A DNA stretch of 64,000 nt from Paenibacillus sp. FJAT-26967 (GTDB lineage: Bacteria; Bacillota; Bacilli; Paenibacillales; NBRC-103111), in NCBI RefSeq assembly GCF_001541095.1, contig NZ_LMXH01000001.1:376385-440384 (forward strand). Direction: 5' to 3'. Below, piece by piece: positions 41,471-50,596 of the stretch. A program made the translations under genes and the position numbers. Every line of letters begins with the position of its first letter. The stretch's first letter is position 1. Under the pieces are notes generated by a model. The model ran no database searches and had not been told where the DNA came from. It worked only from the letters and a program-made list of their open reading frames with translations.

Positions 41471-42577
41471 CTAGTATTCGTTCTCGGGTGAGCGGATCCA
41501 TTTACGCAAATACCCTTGATCGTAGAGAGCTTTGATGAGAATGATCAGGATAGGGGAAAGGATGACTCCGGCTACACCGAATAGAGATAATGATATGATC
41601 ATGAAGGATAGCATTGTAAACGCGGAGACGCCAAGAGATTCCCCGGTAATTTTGGGCTCCAGTATTTGTCTCACAAGTACGGTGACACCTAGAATAACCG
41701 TAAGCCAGATCGCTGTTACCGTACTTCCGGCAATAAAGTGATAGGCTATCCACGGCACGAATAGCGCGGATACGCCAAGCAGCGGCAGCACATCGAAGAA
41801 AGCAGCCAGCAGCGCGATCGTGAATGCGTTATTCACACCGAGAATCATAAGTGAAACCAGAATCATCACGAAGGTAATGGAAATTAGAATGGCTTGAGAT
41901 TTTAAATAAGATACAATTCCTTTAATTACGTTTACTCTTAGGAAATCATACGCTTTTACGAATGTCTTAGGCGTTTTTTCCCTTGCGGTCCGTTTCCACC
42001 AGTTAATTTCGAGACTCAGGAAGAACGCCAGAATGATGCCGGCTACGAAATTGATCATCATGCTGGAGAATGAAGACACCAGACCCGTAATCCCCGTCGT
42101 CAAGAAATGGAGCAGCGTCTGCAGGAAATTTGTAGCAAAGTTAGTCGCCTTGGCTGCCATTTGATTGGCGATTTCCCTTGTTTTATCGATCACATCCGGA
42201 GGTAATGCCGCAATACTGTTCTGAAGATCAGCGGTCCGTTTTGTAATTTGTTCTTGCAGAAGCTGGGTGTATTTAGGCAGAACGCTCAGTAAATTATCCA
42301 GTTGGGTTGTGAACAGATAACCGGCTCCTGTAAATACGGCAAGGACAATTAAAATGAAGAGCAGGGTAGATATCGTTGTAGCCAGCATTTTCTTGAGGCC
42401 TTTCCGGTTCAGGAAGCGGGCCAGCGGTTCGATCATCATGAAGATGACGAACGCCCAGAAGATGGGCGTCGCTATACGGTACATGAAACTGAACAGTTTC
42501 ATAAACAGGAAGACCGTCAGCACAATAAGTGCGATATCTAAGATGGTCTTGTAGTACCGTTTGTAGAACGAGATCAT
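41471..42577 (-). CDS. AI-2E family transporter-like membrane protein
   Basis: A 368-residue protein with about eight membrane helices and a polar, helical region near residues 110-160. The C-terminal block (NNAFTIALLAAFFDVLPLLGVSALFVPW, RQILEPKITGESLGVSAFTMLS and FGVAGVILSPILIILIKALY) is the family hallmark. Members include TqsA and the spore protein YtvI, which is close in length; I cannot decide which role applies. CGGAGG lies about seven bases before the ATG. It follows map by 31 bases, so the two may be co-transcribed. Confidence 0.85.
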   Translation of the reverse strand: MISFYKRYYKTILDIALIVLTVFLFMKLFSFMYRIATPIFWAFVIFMMIEPLARFLNRKGLKKMLATTISTLLFILIVLAVFTGAGYLFTTQLDNLLSVLPKYTQLLQEQITKRTADLQNSIAALPPDVIDKTREIANQMAAKATNFATNFLQTLLHFLTTGITGLVSSFSSMMINFVAGIILAFFLSLEINWWKRTAREKTPKTFVKAYDFLRVNVIKGIVSYLKSQAILISITFVMILVSLMILGVNNAFTIALLAAFFDVLPLLGVSALFVPWIAYHFIAGSTVTAIWLTVILGVTVLVRQILEPKITGESLGVSAFTMLSFMIISLSLFGVAGVILSPILIILIKALYDQGYLRKWIRSPENEY

Positions 42578-42608
42578 AGCATTCCTCCGTATCCGATTTG
42601 AACGCTGC

Positions 42609-43361
42609 CTATTGGGCTGTCAGAATCAATGGCCCGTCACTTGTAATCGCGAGCGTGTGCTCATATTGAGCGGATAAGCTGCCGTCCACCGTGCGCGCTG
42701 TCCATCCGTCAAGATCTACGGTGGCAAAATACATGCCCGTGTTCAGCATCGGCTCGATCGTCAGCACCATGCCTTCTTTGAGCCGTGTGCCGCGTCCCGC
42801 AGGCCCGTAGTGAGGCACCTGAGGCTCCTCATGCATCTTCTGTCCAATTCCGTGACCGGTGAAATCGCGGACCACAGAATAGCCCTTGGCTTCGGCAAAT
42901 GCTTGAATAGCATGGGCAATGTCGCCGATCCGGTTGCCGACGACCGCCTGCTCGATCCCTTTGTAGAGCGACTCCTTGGTATCTTTGAGCAGATTGCCGG
43001 CTTCCTCCGTAACCGTGCCGACGGCATAGGACCAGGCCGAATCGGCCAGCCAGCCGTCCAGATTGACGACCATGTCGATGGTTACGATATCCCCGTTGTT
43101 AAGAGGTTCTTTCTTAGGGAAACCATGGCAAATGACGTCATTGACGGAGGCGCAAGTGGCATAGGGATAGCCGTTGTACCCCTTTTGTTCAGGTGTTGCA
43201 CCGTTCTTAAGCATAAACTCTTCGGCGAACTGGTCAATCTCCCAAGTGGTAATGCCCGGGCGGATCATTGTAGCGATTTCCCGGTGGCATGCGGCCAGCA
43301 GCTTGCCCGCGGCATGCATTTTGTTGATTTCGTCTTTAGTTTTGATGGTTACCATACTCAT
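42609..43361 (-). CDS. map: Methionine aminopeptidase type I
   Basis: Removes the N-terminal Met from new proteins. The 250-residue enzyme has the five metal ligands of the pita-bread fold in the segments VTIDMVVNLDGWLADSAWS, GHGIGQKMHEEP, TIEPML and YEHTLAI. It is a stand-alone copy, not in the ribosomal protein operon where the housekeeping map usually lies, so it may be a second enzyme like Bacillus MapB. GAGGAG five bases before the ATG at 43361 supports the start; a second ATG lies six bases on. Confidence 0.93.
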   Translation of the reverse strand: MSMVTIKTKDEINKMHAAGKLLAACHREIATMIRPGITTWEIDQFAEEFMLKNGATPEQKGYNGYPYATCASVNDVICHGFPKKEPLNNGDIVTIDMVVNLDGWLADSAWSYAVGTVTEEAGNLLKDTKESLYKGIEQAVVGNRIGDIAHAIQAFAEAKGYSVVRDFTGHGIGQKMHEEPQVPHYGPAGRGTRLKEGMVLTIEPMLNTGMYFATVDLDGWTARTVDGSLSAQYEHTLAITSDGPLILTAQ

Positions 43362-43525
43362 CACATCTCCTCTGCCGATTTGAATGTCTATTTAAACCTA
43401 TGACTTTTCGGCAGCTTCTAGTTTCTTTTCTGTGCAAAAGTGTGCTGTTCCGAAGACATAATCTGTTACCTGTCAAATAAAGTCTACCACTAATAGTATA
43501 AAATAATGAGACAAATTTCAAATGG

Positions 43526-43630
43526 GGCGGCGGTTTCTTTTTTGCGAAATTGCAGCTTCCTAATCAGTATAATCAGGCTCTTCCTGTACGCCTTGGAGTG
43601 TTAATGTTGATTTCAGGCGGCGGTTTCTTT
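43526..43630 (+). repeat. Direct repeat of 15 bases
   Basis: GGCGGCGGTTTCTTT occurs at 43526-43540 and again at 43616-43630, 90 bases apart. The second copy fills the spacer of the promoter of the HesB-like gene. Confidence 0.7.
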
Positions 43631-43635
43631 ACAAT
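43607..43635 (+). promoter_or_regulatory. Promoter of the HesB-like and DUF1450 genes
   Basis: TTGATT (43607-43612) and TACAAT (43630-43635) are 17 bases apart, 40 bases before the start. Confidence 0.7.
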
Positions 43636-43674
43636 ATAGATTAAAAGAATTTATACTTTTCAGGAGATGTGACT

Positions 43675-43977
43675 ATGAACGTCAAAATTACTCGCAACGC
43701 AGCAAAAGTTTTGAAAATGGAACTGGAGAAAGAAGAGAACGCAGGTCTTCTTGTCCGTGTTCAAATCAGTCATAATCATGGAGATCATGCTCACTACGCG
43801 TTAGGACTTGATACACAGACGGACAACGACGTTGTCGTCAAGACCGATAAAGAAATCGATGTACTGCTGGATAAGAATGAGCCTCTGCTCGACGGAATCC
43901 GTATTGATTATTTCTATATGCCTCAAGAAGGATTCATGATTACGAATCCGAGCAAAGGTAACCACGGAGACCATTAA
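43675..43977 (+). CDS. HesB/IscA-fold protein without cysteines
   Basis: A 100-residue protein from ATG 43675, behind CAGGAGATG. The pattern (VKITRNAAKVLKMELEKEE, then LLVRVQISHNHGDHAHYALGLD, then LLDGIRIDYFY) follows the HesB/IscA fold, but all cluster-binding Cys are absent. A His-rich loop (NHGDHAH) and a final NHGDH stand out and could bind a metal. It overlaps the next gene by one base. Confidence 0.65.
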   Translation: MNVKITRNAAKVLKMELEKEENAGLLVRVQISHNHGDHAHYALGLDTQTDNDVVVKTDKEIDVLLDKNEPLLDGIRIDYFYMPQEGFMITNPSKGNHGDH

Positions 43978-44201
43978 TGGCTAACGATATCCGTATTTGT
44001 GAGAAATGCAGGCATATGCAAGTGAAGTCCGCGGTTTCCAAACTAAAAAAGCTGGTTTCTTCGGAAGAAGAGATTAAGATCGGCTGCAAGTCTTATTGCG
44101 GACCCTGCAAGCGTTACGCTTTTGTATTCGTAAACGGGCGTTACATAAAGGCTCCTTCTGAAGACGAAGCTATCGAATTAGCCAAGAAGCATCTTAAATA
44201 A
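43977..44201 (+). CDS. DUF1450 protein (YuzB-like)
   Basis: A 74-residue protein with two Cys pairs (ICEKCRHM near the start and CKSYCGPCKR near residue 37-46), the layout of DUF1450, possibly a zinc or iron-sulfur site. The start codon shares its A with the stop of the HesB-like gene, so the two are co-translated. Its role is unknown. Confidence 0.85.
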   Translation: MANDIRICEKCRHMQVKSAVSKLKKLVSSEEEIKIGCKSYCGPCKRYAFVFVNGRYIKAPSEDEAIELAKKHLK

Positions 44202-44205
44202 TGAA

Positions 44206-44240
44206 AAGTGGCCCGGACGAATGTCCGGGCCGCTTTTCGT
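44206..44240. terminator. Bidirectional terminator
   Basis: GTGGCCCGGAC pairs with GTCCGGGCCGC (one G-T pair), with AAAA and TTTT flanks. It serves the DUF1450 gene and the convergent epimerase gene. Confidence 0.85.
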
Positions 44241-44241
44241 T

Positions 44242-45168
44242 TTATTGAGGAGATGGGGGAGGGCCGCTGCGGCCGGGCTTGCCTGTCAAATCCAGGAGGG
44301 CTTCTTCCAGTGCCGGGTAGGTGAATTGGAATTCATGTTCCAGCAGCTTTCGGGGAAGTACCCGTTGTCCTTCCAGAAGCAGGACAGATAATTCACCGAA
44401 CAATCCTTTCATGACCCAGGAAGGGACGCGGAAGAGGTTCGGACGGTGCAGGACACCGGCGAGCACCTCTCCAAATTCGCGGTTGCGTACGGGATTCGGG
44501 GCCGTTGCATTAACGGGCCCTTCGATCTCATCGTTGCGGATGCAGGTATCGATTAACCGGACCATGTCGTCTATGTGGATCCAAGACATCCACTGATTGC
44601 CGCTTCCGATCGGGCCGCCTACCCCCAGCTTATAGGGCAAAGCCATTTTGGGGAAGGCGCCTCCATCCGTGCCGAGCACGATGCCGACACGGACTTTGAC
44701 GACTCGTGCCGCCGCGATGCGATCAGCCGCTTCCTCCCACTGTTCGACGACTTCAGCCAGAAAATCAGTCAGCCGCGGAGGGCTGAATTCATCATATGTA
44801 TCGGTTTCCGAAGTGCCGTAAATAGACATCCCGGATGCGTTAATAACGACCGGAGGCTTGTTGTGCAGTGCGCTGACAGCGTTCGCCACGGCTGCAGTCG
44901 TTTTCAACCGCGAGGCGAGAATTTGCCGTTTGGCGGTTTCGCTCCACCGCTGATTAATAGAAGCACCGGCCAGATTAATCCAGGCGTCCAAACCTTCAAG
45001 GCTATGCGGGTCCTGTTCGATTTCGGACCAGGTAATCGTACGGACGCCAGGGAGCGACTTACCCGGATCAGACCGGGATATGAGAATGAGCTCGTCTTGT
45101 CTTTGTGTGAAATACGAGATAAGATGTCCACCGATAAAGCCGGTTCCTCCGCTGATCGCAATTCTCAT
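44242..45168 (-). CDS. NAD(P)-binding epimerase, TIGR01777 type
   Basis: A 308-residue Rossmann protein of the extended SDR kind. It has ISGGTGFIGGHL at the start, INLAGASINQRWS and VVINASGMSIYG in the middle (with the Tyr of the YxxxK-type site shifted as in this group), MSWIHIDDMVRL and the C-terminal DUF1731 part (RKLLEHEFQFTYPALEEALLDL). Members affect cell division or chloroplast-like processes, with unknown substrate. GGAAGGTGGG lies about nine bases before the ATG at 45168. Confidence 0.9.
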   Translation of the reverse strand: MRIAISGGTGFIGGHLISYFTQRQDELILISRSDPGKSLPGVRTITWSEIEQDPHSLEGLDAWINLAGASINQRWSETAKRQILASRLKTTAAVANAVSALHNKPPVVINASGMSIYGTSETDTYDEFSPPRLTDFLAEVVEQWEEAADRIAAARVVKVRVGIVLGTDGGAFPKMALPYKLGVGGPIGSGNQWMSWIHIDDMVRLIDTCIRNDEIEGPVNATAPNPVRNREFGEVLAGVLHRPNLFRVPSWVMKGLFGELSVLLLEGQRVLPRKLLEHEFQFTYPALEEALLDLTGKPGRSGPPPSPQ

Positions 45169-45366
45169 GTGTCGTCCCACCTTCCATACCTGTATATATC
45201 TATTATATGCGCAACCGTTTTTTTCCACAAACCCTACCCGTTTTTTTACTCGCAGAGGCGCACCTTGACGTCATCTTGCCGTCATTCCATGAACCGGATT
45301 CAGGGCGGAATAGACGATATGATACAATACAAGGACAAACAGGGTTGAAGAGCGGGGGATGAGACG

Positions 45367-46341
45367 ATGCTTGTGTTAAAAAGGTTGCGTGACTGCTCGG
45401 TACATCAGGCAGTGGAAGTATGGAATGAAGGATTCGGCGATTATTATGTCCCGATGAAGTTAAGTGCGGATGCGTACTTAAGCCGCTTCGTGAACGAGGG
45501 GCTTTCTGCCGATCATTCCCTGATCGCTTGTGAGGGGGATAGACCGGTCGGATTTCTTCTTAATGGGATTCGGAAGGCGGGGGATCGGCTTGTTTCGTGG
45601 AACGGAGGTACGGCCGTGATTCCTTCGTACCGTGGTCAGAGGGTCGGCAGCCGACTGCTGGAAGCCTCCCTGGAAATATACAGGCAGGAGGGTGTCTCGG
45701 TTTCAACGATCGAAGCTTTCCGGGAGAATACAGGAGCAATCCGGTTGTATGAATCGCTGGGTTACCGTACACGGGAAGTTCTGCTTCAGATGAAATTCGG
45801 TAGCAATGCGAATACGAGTGTACCGGAAGTCCAGACTCCGGCGGGAACTGCTCCTTATGGCATATTCGGCGACCGGGCCTGGGAAGAGCAAGGACATCCG
45901 CCTGCAGGATCTTTAGAACGGAACGGCCGAGTCTACACGCTTCGGCGGGGTACCGCCCGTGATGCAGCCAAGCTGCCTTTCTATCCAGCGGCAGAGGCGT
46001 GGCAGGGCAGTTGGGCGAGCCTGACCGCAGGAGAGTCGGTGATAGTGCTCTCGGACGGACAACCGGCAGGTTATGCCCTATACAAGCGCACATTTAATGC
46101 AGATGGCCGCCAGACAGGCATCGTATTGTACCAGTGTGAAGCTGCGCCTTCCGCTGAGGATGAACGCAGCATCCTGACTCTGCTTTTGCAGGCCGTATAT
46201 GCCAACCCAGCGGGTCAGGATCTGGGGCTGGCCAGGAATGTATCTCATCTTCGGTCCAGCGGAGAGCATCTGGTTCATTTGCTGAAGCAGGCGGGATTTG
46301 TGACGACCCACGAATTGGTATGGATGACTCAGTCTCTATAA
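45367..46341 (+). CDS. GNAT N-acetyltransferase
   Basis: A 324-residue protein. The N-terminal 150 residues are a GNAT domain with the acetyl-CoA loop VIPSYRGQRVGSRLLEASLE and the C-terminal NTGAIRLYESLGYR. The second half (from about residue 190, VYTLRRGTARDAAKL) looks like a degenerate second GNAT fold without the binding loop. The substrate is unknown. CGGGGGATGAGACG precedes the ATG. Confidence 0.85.
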   Translation: MLVLKRLRDCSVHQAVEVWNEGFGDYYVPMKLSADAYLSRFVNEGLSADHSLIACEGDRPVGFLLNGIRKAGDRLVSWNGGTAVIPSYRGQRVGSRLLEASLEIYRQEGVSVSTIEAFRENTGAIRLYESLGYRTREVLLQMKFGSNANTSVPEVQTPAGTAPYGIFGDRAWEEQGHPPAGSLERNGRVYTLRRGTARDAAKLPFYPAAEAWQGSWASLTAGESVIVLSDGQPAGYALYKRTFNADGRQTGIVLYQCEAAPSAEDERSILTLLLQAVYANPAGQDLGLARNVSHLRSSGEHLVHLLKQAGFVTTHELVWMTQSL

Positions 46342-46385
46342 GTGAAGTTCCAGGACCCGGGAAGACCAGTAAGGTAGAAATCACC

Positions 46386-46419
46386 AAATCCACACAAGAT
46401 GTTGTGTGGATTTTTTTTT
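46386..46419 (+). terminator. Terminator after the acetyltransferase gene
   Basis: AAATCCACACAA pairs with TTGTGTGGATTT and is followed by further T. Confidence 0.9.
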
Positions 46420-46532
46420 GTAGGTGGCGAATGAAATTTCGTGTATAATGACTCCAATAAACTTTTATTGACCGAAGGTAAAGGAGATTGGACCTGCCGG
46501 TTGGATGCTGACAGAAAGGAGAACCACTACAC

Positions 46533-47759
46533 TTGAACCGGATTCGGCATTTTCTATCTTCGTATCATCCGATTGTGCATACCTTGCTGTTTGGTACCGT
46601 GATGGCACGGGCCGCATCTTCAATGAGTATGCCGTTTCTTGCCCTCTATCTGGTTGATACCACGTCCATGAGCAAGGGTATGATCGGGCTTGTTATCGGT
46701 GCCAGCTCACTGGCTGGAACTGTCGGCGGGTTTATCGGAGGCACCCTGTCCGACCGTATTGGGCGCAAGGCGGTGATGCAGGGAGCGCTGTTCACCTGGG
46801 GAGCCGTGTTTATCGGATTTTCACTCGTCTCGCACCCGTTCTTGTTCCTATTGCTGAATCTCATCAGCGGGTTATGCCGCTCTTTCTATGAGCCTGTTTC
46901 GCAGGCCCTTATGGCGGATTTGACGGAGAAAGACAAACGGCTGCGCGTATACTCGCTGCGTTATCTGGCCATCAACATAGGAGTAGCGGTCGGTCCGCTG
47001 ATGGGCGCGTATTTCGGAATGATTAAAGGGTCCCTCCCTTTCCTCATTACCGGATTTGTTTACCTCGCCTATGCGGTATTCCTCTGGACGATGATGAACA
47101 AATTCAGAATCAAGCACGTCGCAGCAGAGGTGAAAGAGCGGATTACGTTCTCAGCTGCCTGGCACGTCGTACGCAAAGATATGACGCTCCGCTACCAGCT
47201 GCTTGGCGGCATGATCGGAGCGATCGGTTACTCCCAGATGGCGATTACCTTATCGCAGTACATTAACGAAAGCTTCGCGGACGGGGTGAAGCTCTTTGCC
47301 GCTATGATGAGCGTCAACGCTCTCACCGTAATTGTGCTTCAACTGCCGCTTGCCAGATTAACAGAGAATAGATCCCCTCTTCTCTCTATCGTACTTGGCA
47401 ACGTTCTTTTTGCACTCGGGGATGTAGGGTTTGCTTTATCGGATCACTGGATGCTGCTCCTTGCCTCTATGGTTGTGTTCACTGTCGGCGAAACCTTGAA
47501 CTTCCCGGCCGCTACGATGCTAATGGACCGGATCGCTCCCGAGCATATGAGGGGCACGTACTTCGGAGCTCAGACGCTGACCAGCCTCGGCCATTTCATA
47601 GGGCCTTGGGTCGGCGGCATTCTGCTCGCTTCAATGGGAGGTTCCATGTTCCTCGTTATGGCCGTGGTTACGATGTCCAGCTCTTTGCTCTATTGGAGAG
47701 GGAGCCTGCTGCTTGCAAGAAGGACGGAATCAGATCTCAGCCGGAATCAAGCCCTCTGA
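46533..47759 (+). CDS. MFS exporter
   Basis: A 408-residue transporter with twelve hydrophobic helices. Motif A between helices 2 and 3 is GGTLSDRIGRKAVM. It resembles the MdtH/YttB group of drug-type exporters. The start is a TTG at 46533 behind AAAGGAGAA. A TATAAT at 46444-46449 could be its -10, but the -35 is poor. No regulator is next to it, so the substrate is unknown. Confidence 0.9.
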   Translation: MNRIRHFLSSYHPIVHTLLFGTVMARAASSMSMPFLALYLVDTTSMSKGMIGLVIGASSLAGTVGGFIGGTLSDRIGRKAVMQGALFTWGAVFIGFSLVSHPFLFLLLNLISGLCRSFYEPVSQALMADLTEKDKRLRVYSLRYLAINIGVAVGPLMGAYFGMIKGSLPFLITGFVYLAYAVFLWTMMNKFRIKHVAAEVKERITFSAAWHVVRKDMTLRYQLLGGMIGAIGYSQMAITLSQYINESFADGVKLFAAMMSVNALTVIVLQLPLARLTENRSPLLSIVLGNVLFALGDVGFALSDHWMLLLASMVVFTVGETLNFPAATMLMDRIAPEHMRGTYFGAQTLTSLGHFIGPWVGGILLASMGGSMFLVMAVVTMSSSLLYWRGSLLLARRTESDLSRNQAL

Positions 47760-47825
47760 TGAATAGTGATTCTCTACATGTCTACAAATGAGAAAGACTT
47801 CTCAAGTTTCGGTACAAGCTCAAAA

Positions 47826-47863
47826 AACATCCCATACCGCTTCTTCAAGTGGTGTGGGATGTT
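47826..47863 (+). terminator. Terminator after the MFS gene
   Basis: AACATCCCATACC pairs with GGTGTGGGATGTT, followed by a T-rich tail. Confidence 0.8.
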
Positions 47864-47963
47864 GTTATTTCTTCTCTATAAACAGAAGACAGATCTATAA
47901 CCCGGCAGAAAAAGAAACGGAAGACTTACGGCTGCCTTAATGTGCTGGGAAAATACGAGCTGT

Positions 47964-48218
47964 CTACTTGGCGCGATCCGAATCTAACGGAGCGCTTGTA
48001 ATGGAGCTTCTATCCGCGTTTGTGTGCATCCCTGCATCGGATTTAGGGCTGACGGTAATAGCTGCGACAAAAGCGAGCACGGAAAGGAGCGCTGCGGATT
48101 TACGCACCAGCGGACGCTGGAGGAACGGAACCTTGGATGGGTTGTTGTTGGAATAGACGAAGACAGCAAACATAAGAATGGAAACGGTGAATGAGAAGAG
48201 TGCCAGAAACCCTTGCAT
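47964..48218 (-). CDS. Small membrane protein of unknown function
   Basis: An 84-residue protein with two hydrophobic helices (FLALFSFTVSILMFAVFVYS and SAALLSVLAFVAAITV) and a polar Ser/Asp-rich tail. CTAGGGGGAACC lies before the ATG at 48218. No family is recognised. The C-terminal tail probably faces the outside. Confidence 0.6.
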   Translation of the reverse strand: MQGFLALFSFTVSILMFAVFVYSNNNPSKVPFLQRPLVRKSAALLSVLAFVAAITVSPKSDAGMHTNADRSSITSAPLDSDRAK

Positions 48219-48352
48219 AATGGTTCCCCCTAGTTAATAGTATGGGTAGTATTTCCTATGTAAATAGTACCATACCCAACTGAAAATGGGAAGATTTTAT
48301 CAAAAATTTATCAAATTTCAGCTTCAAATGCCTGATTAGGGTCCCTCTATCT

Positions 48353-48403
48353 AAAAAAGCCCCCTTAAACTAGGTCCATTGTATAGGACCTGTTAAGGAG
48401 GCT
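48353..48403 (-). terminator. Terminator of the RNA methyltransferase gene
   Basis: AGCCTCCTTAA and AGGTCC arms pair with TTAAGGGGGCT and GGACCT; six T follow on the minus strand. Confidence 0.8.
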
Positions 48404-48426
48404 GCTCCGCTAGCTGATATTACAGG

Positions 48427-49587
48427 CTACTGGTCAGAAGGCTCTTTATTCACGTTTCTAGGCGGCAGAGGGCCGAAATATTGATACAGCTGGCATTCGA
48501 TCCGTCCGTTAAACAGCTTGCGGCGCTTATCCGCGGAACGGTTGAAATTATGCTCCAGCTGCTTGCTGGGGCTCAGCACGAATGTACTCCAGGTCGGAAT
48601 GGAAGCGGAGAGGTTGCCGAGCTGCCGCAGGGCGCGCTCCACTTCCTTCTGATCTCCCAGCCGCTCGCCATAGGGCGGGTTCGTAATCAGACAGCCGTAA
48701 TCGCCGCGCGGGCGGGCTTTGACTACCGGCTCTACATAGAATTTCAGCTCGTTAGCCAATCCGGCCGCTTTAGCTGCCGCCTGGGCGACTTCGATCGCCT
48801 TCGGATCAATATCGGAACCGGCGATCTCAAGGGGCTTGTCATCCTGCAAGGAATCATAAGCTTCCTCGCGTGCCTGTTCCCAGCGGTCTTCACCGATGGC
48901 ATCCCAAGCTTCGGAGGGGAAAGAGCGCCGCAGACCGGGTGCAATGTTCCAACCGATCATAGCTGCTTCGATCAGGATCGTACCGGAACCGCAGAACGGA
49001 TCGTATAGGGGCCTTTCCGGGCGCCATCGGCTGAGATTGATCATGGCAGCCGCCATCGTTTCTTTGAGCGGCGCCTCCGTTACGAGCTTGCGGTAGCCTC
49101 TTTTATGAAGACTAGGGCCGGTTGTATCAAGAGTAAGGGTGGCTATATCGTTAAGCAGGGATACCTCGATGACATAGAGCGGGCCATCCTCATGAAACCA
49201 ATCGGTATGATAACGTTCTTTCATTTTCTCGACGATAGCTTTCTTTACAATCCCCTGGCAGGCAGGTACGCTCGACAGCTGGGATTTGTGGGACCGTCCT
49301 TCTACGGGGAATTCCCCGTCTCCCGGAATCCAGTCCGGCCAGTCCAGCGCCTTGGTGCCTTCAAAAAGCTCATCGAATGTGCGGGCTTCAAACTGTCCCA
49401 TTTTGATCAGGATGCGGTCGGCCGTACGGAGCCATAAATTGGCCCTGCATACCGCCAGCTCGTCTCCTGTAAATGTAACCCGGCCATTCTCTACGGTGAC
49501 GTCTTCGTATCCGAGCTCACGTATTTCTCTTGCGACGATCGCTTCAAGTCCCATTGGACATGTGGCAATCAGATCCAGTTTAGCCAT
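48427..49587 (-). CDS. THUMP-domain RNA methyltransferase (RlmL/YpsC type)
   Basis: A 386-residue protein. The N-terminal part is a ferredoxin-like and THUMP region (residues 1-160). The catalytic domain has DPFCGSGTILIEAAMI and the N6/N2-type motif TNPPYGERLG. It is most like RlmL N-terminal-half proteins that form m2G in 23S rRNA. Other THUMP methyltransferases act on tRNA, so the target is not certain. The gene stands alone between terminators. Confidence 0.9.
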   Translation of the reverse strand: MAKLDLIATCPMGLEAIVAREIRELGYEDVTVENGRVTFTGDELAVCRANLWLRTADRILIKMGQFEARTFDELFEGTKALDWPDWIPGDGEFPVEGRSHKSQLSSVPACQGIVKKAIVEKMKERYHTDWFHEDGPLYVIEVSLLNDIATLTLDTTGPSLHKRGYRKLVTEAPLKETMAAAMINLSRWRPERPLYDPFCGSGTILIEAAMIGWNIAPGLRRSFPSEAWDAIGEDRWEQAREEAYDSLQDDKPLEIAGSDIDPKAIEVAQAAAKAAGLANELKFYVEPVVKARPRGDYGCLITNPPYGERLGDQKEVERALRQLGNLSASIPTWSTFVLSPSKQLEHNFNRSADKRRKLFNGRIECQLYQYFGPLPPRNVNKEPSDQ

Positions 49588-49692
49588 GCTTTCAGTTCCT
49601 TTCCGGTGGTGTCCGTGTAATTTCTAAGTATAGGGGAAAGAGAGGCAGGTGACAAATCGGACTTATGTGAATTAGATCCCGGTTTGCAGCGG

Positions 49693-49721
49693 TTGAACGG
49701 AAGCGTTTTTTGGTTTACAAT
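49693..49721 (+). promoter_or_regulatory. Promoter of the O-methyltransferase gene
   Basis: TTGAAC (49693-49698) and TACAAT (49716-49721) are 17 bases apart. A leader of about 120 bases follows and contains a GC-rich hairpin (CCCCGCC/GGCGGGG, about 49802-49823). Confidence 0.75.
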
Positions 49722-49849
49722 GACGTCACTGATTCAGGCGGGCCGTTTATATGTACAAATTCGATAGAACCGATTATAAAAGAGTCAGGGATAAAAAGGA
49801 ATCCCCGCCGTAGTCAGGCGGGGCAATTGCCAGAAAAGAGGACATCTGC

Positions 49850-50572
49850 ATGACCGACAAACAACAATCAACAACTCCCGGAGAAGAAGCGGGCTTGAGG
49901 GCGGATGGCTCTTCGCCGTCCCAAGGCGCAGTTGCGGCAGATGATCTTAATCCGGAAACCTACTTAGAACGGTTATACCCGGAGGATGAAGCGCTAGAGC
50001 TGGTCAACGCGTCCATTCGCGCGAATAATATGCCGGAGATTTCCGTAGCTCCCGGCTATGGCCGGCTGCTCACGATGATGGTGAGGATGATCGGAGCGAG
50101 CAAGGTGCTGGAAATCGGCGCATTGGGGGGCTACAGTGCAATCTGCCTGGCCAGAGGGCTGAGTGAGGGAGGTCAAGTCCTGTCGCTTGAAATCAACGAG
50201 GCCTTCGCTGAGACGGCCCGGCTTAACGTGCAGGCAGCCGGATTCGGTTCCTTCATCGGCTACCGGATCGGGAATGCTGCCGAGAGTCTGGAGGCACTGC
50301 GCTCGGAGGGTGCCAAGTTTGACCTGTTCTTCATTGATGCGGACAAGGTCAATTACCCGAATTATCTGGAGTATGCGATCGGGCTGGCTAACCCGGGCGC
50401 GCTGATTGTCGGCGATAATATTCTGATGAGAGGCCGTACCGTCGATCCGGCTGTGAAGAAGAAATCAGTTGAAGCTATGCGGCAGTTCAACCGGCAGTTT
50501 GCATCGGACCCCCGGCTTGAGAGCACGATGCTGCCTGCATATGACGGGCTTGCGATTGCAAGGGTGCGCTGA
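49850..50572 (+). CDS. SAM-dependent O-methyltransferase (family 3)
   Basis: A 240-residue enzyme. After a 30-residue disordered Ser/Gly/Ala-rich N-terminus come the family motifs: VLEIGALGGYSAICLARGL (SAM binding), SLEINEAFAETARLN, FDLFFIDADKVNYPNYL (metal Asp) and LIVGDNILMRGRTVD. Relatives methylate catechols, caffeoyl-CoA or tRNA hydroxyuridine (TrmR), so the substrate is open. AAGAGGACA precedes the ATG. Confidence 0.88.
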   Translation: MTDKQQSTTPGEEAGLRADGSSPSQGAVAADDLNPETYLERLYPEDEALELVNASIRANNMPEISVAPGYGRLLTMMVRMIGASKVLEIGALGGYSAICLARGLSEGGQVLSLEINEAFAETARLNVQAAGFGSFIGYRIGNAAESLEALRSEGAKFDLFFIDADKVNYPNYLEYAIGLANPGALIVGDNILMRGRTVDPAVKKKSVEAMRQFNRQFASDPRLESTMLPAYDGLAIARVR

Positions 50573-50596
50573 TCCGTAAAAGCGGCTGTAATTACG

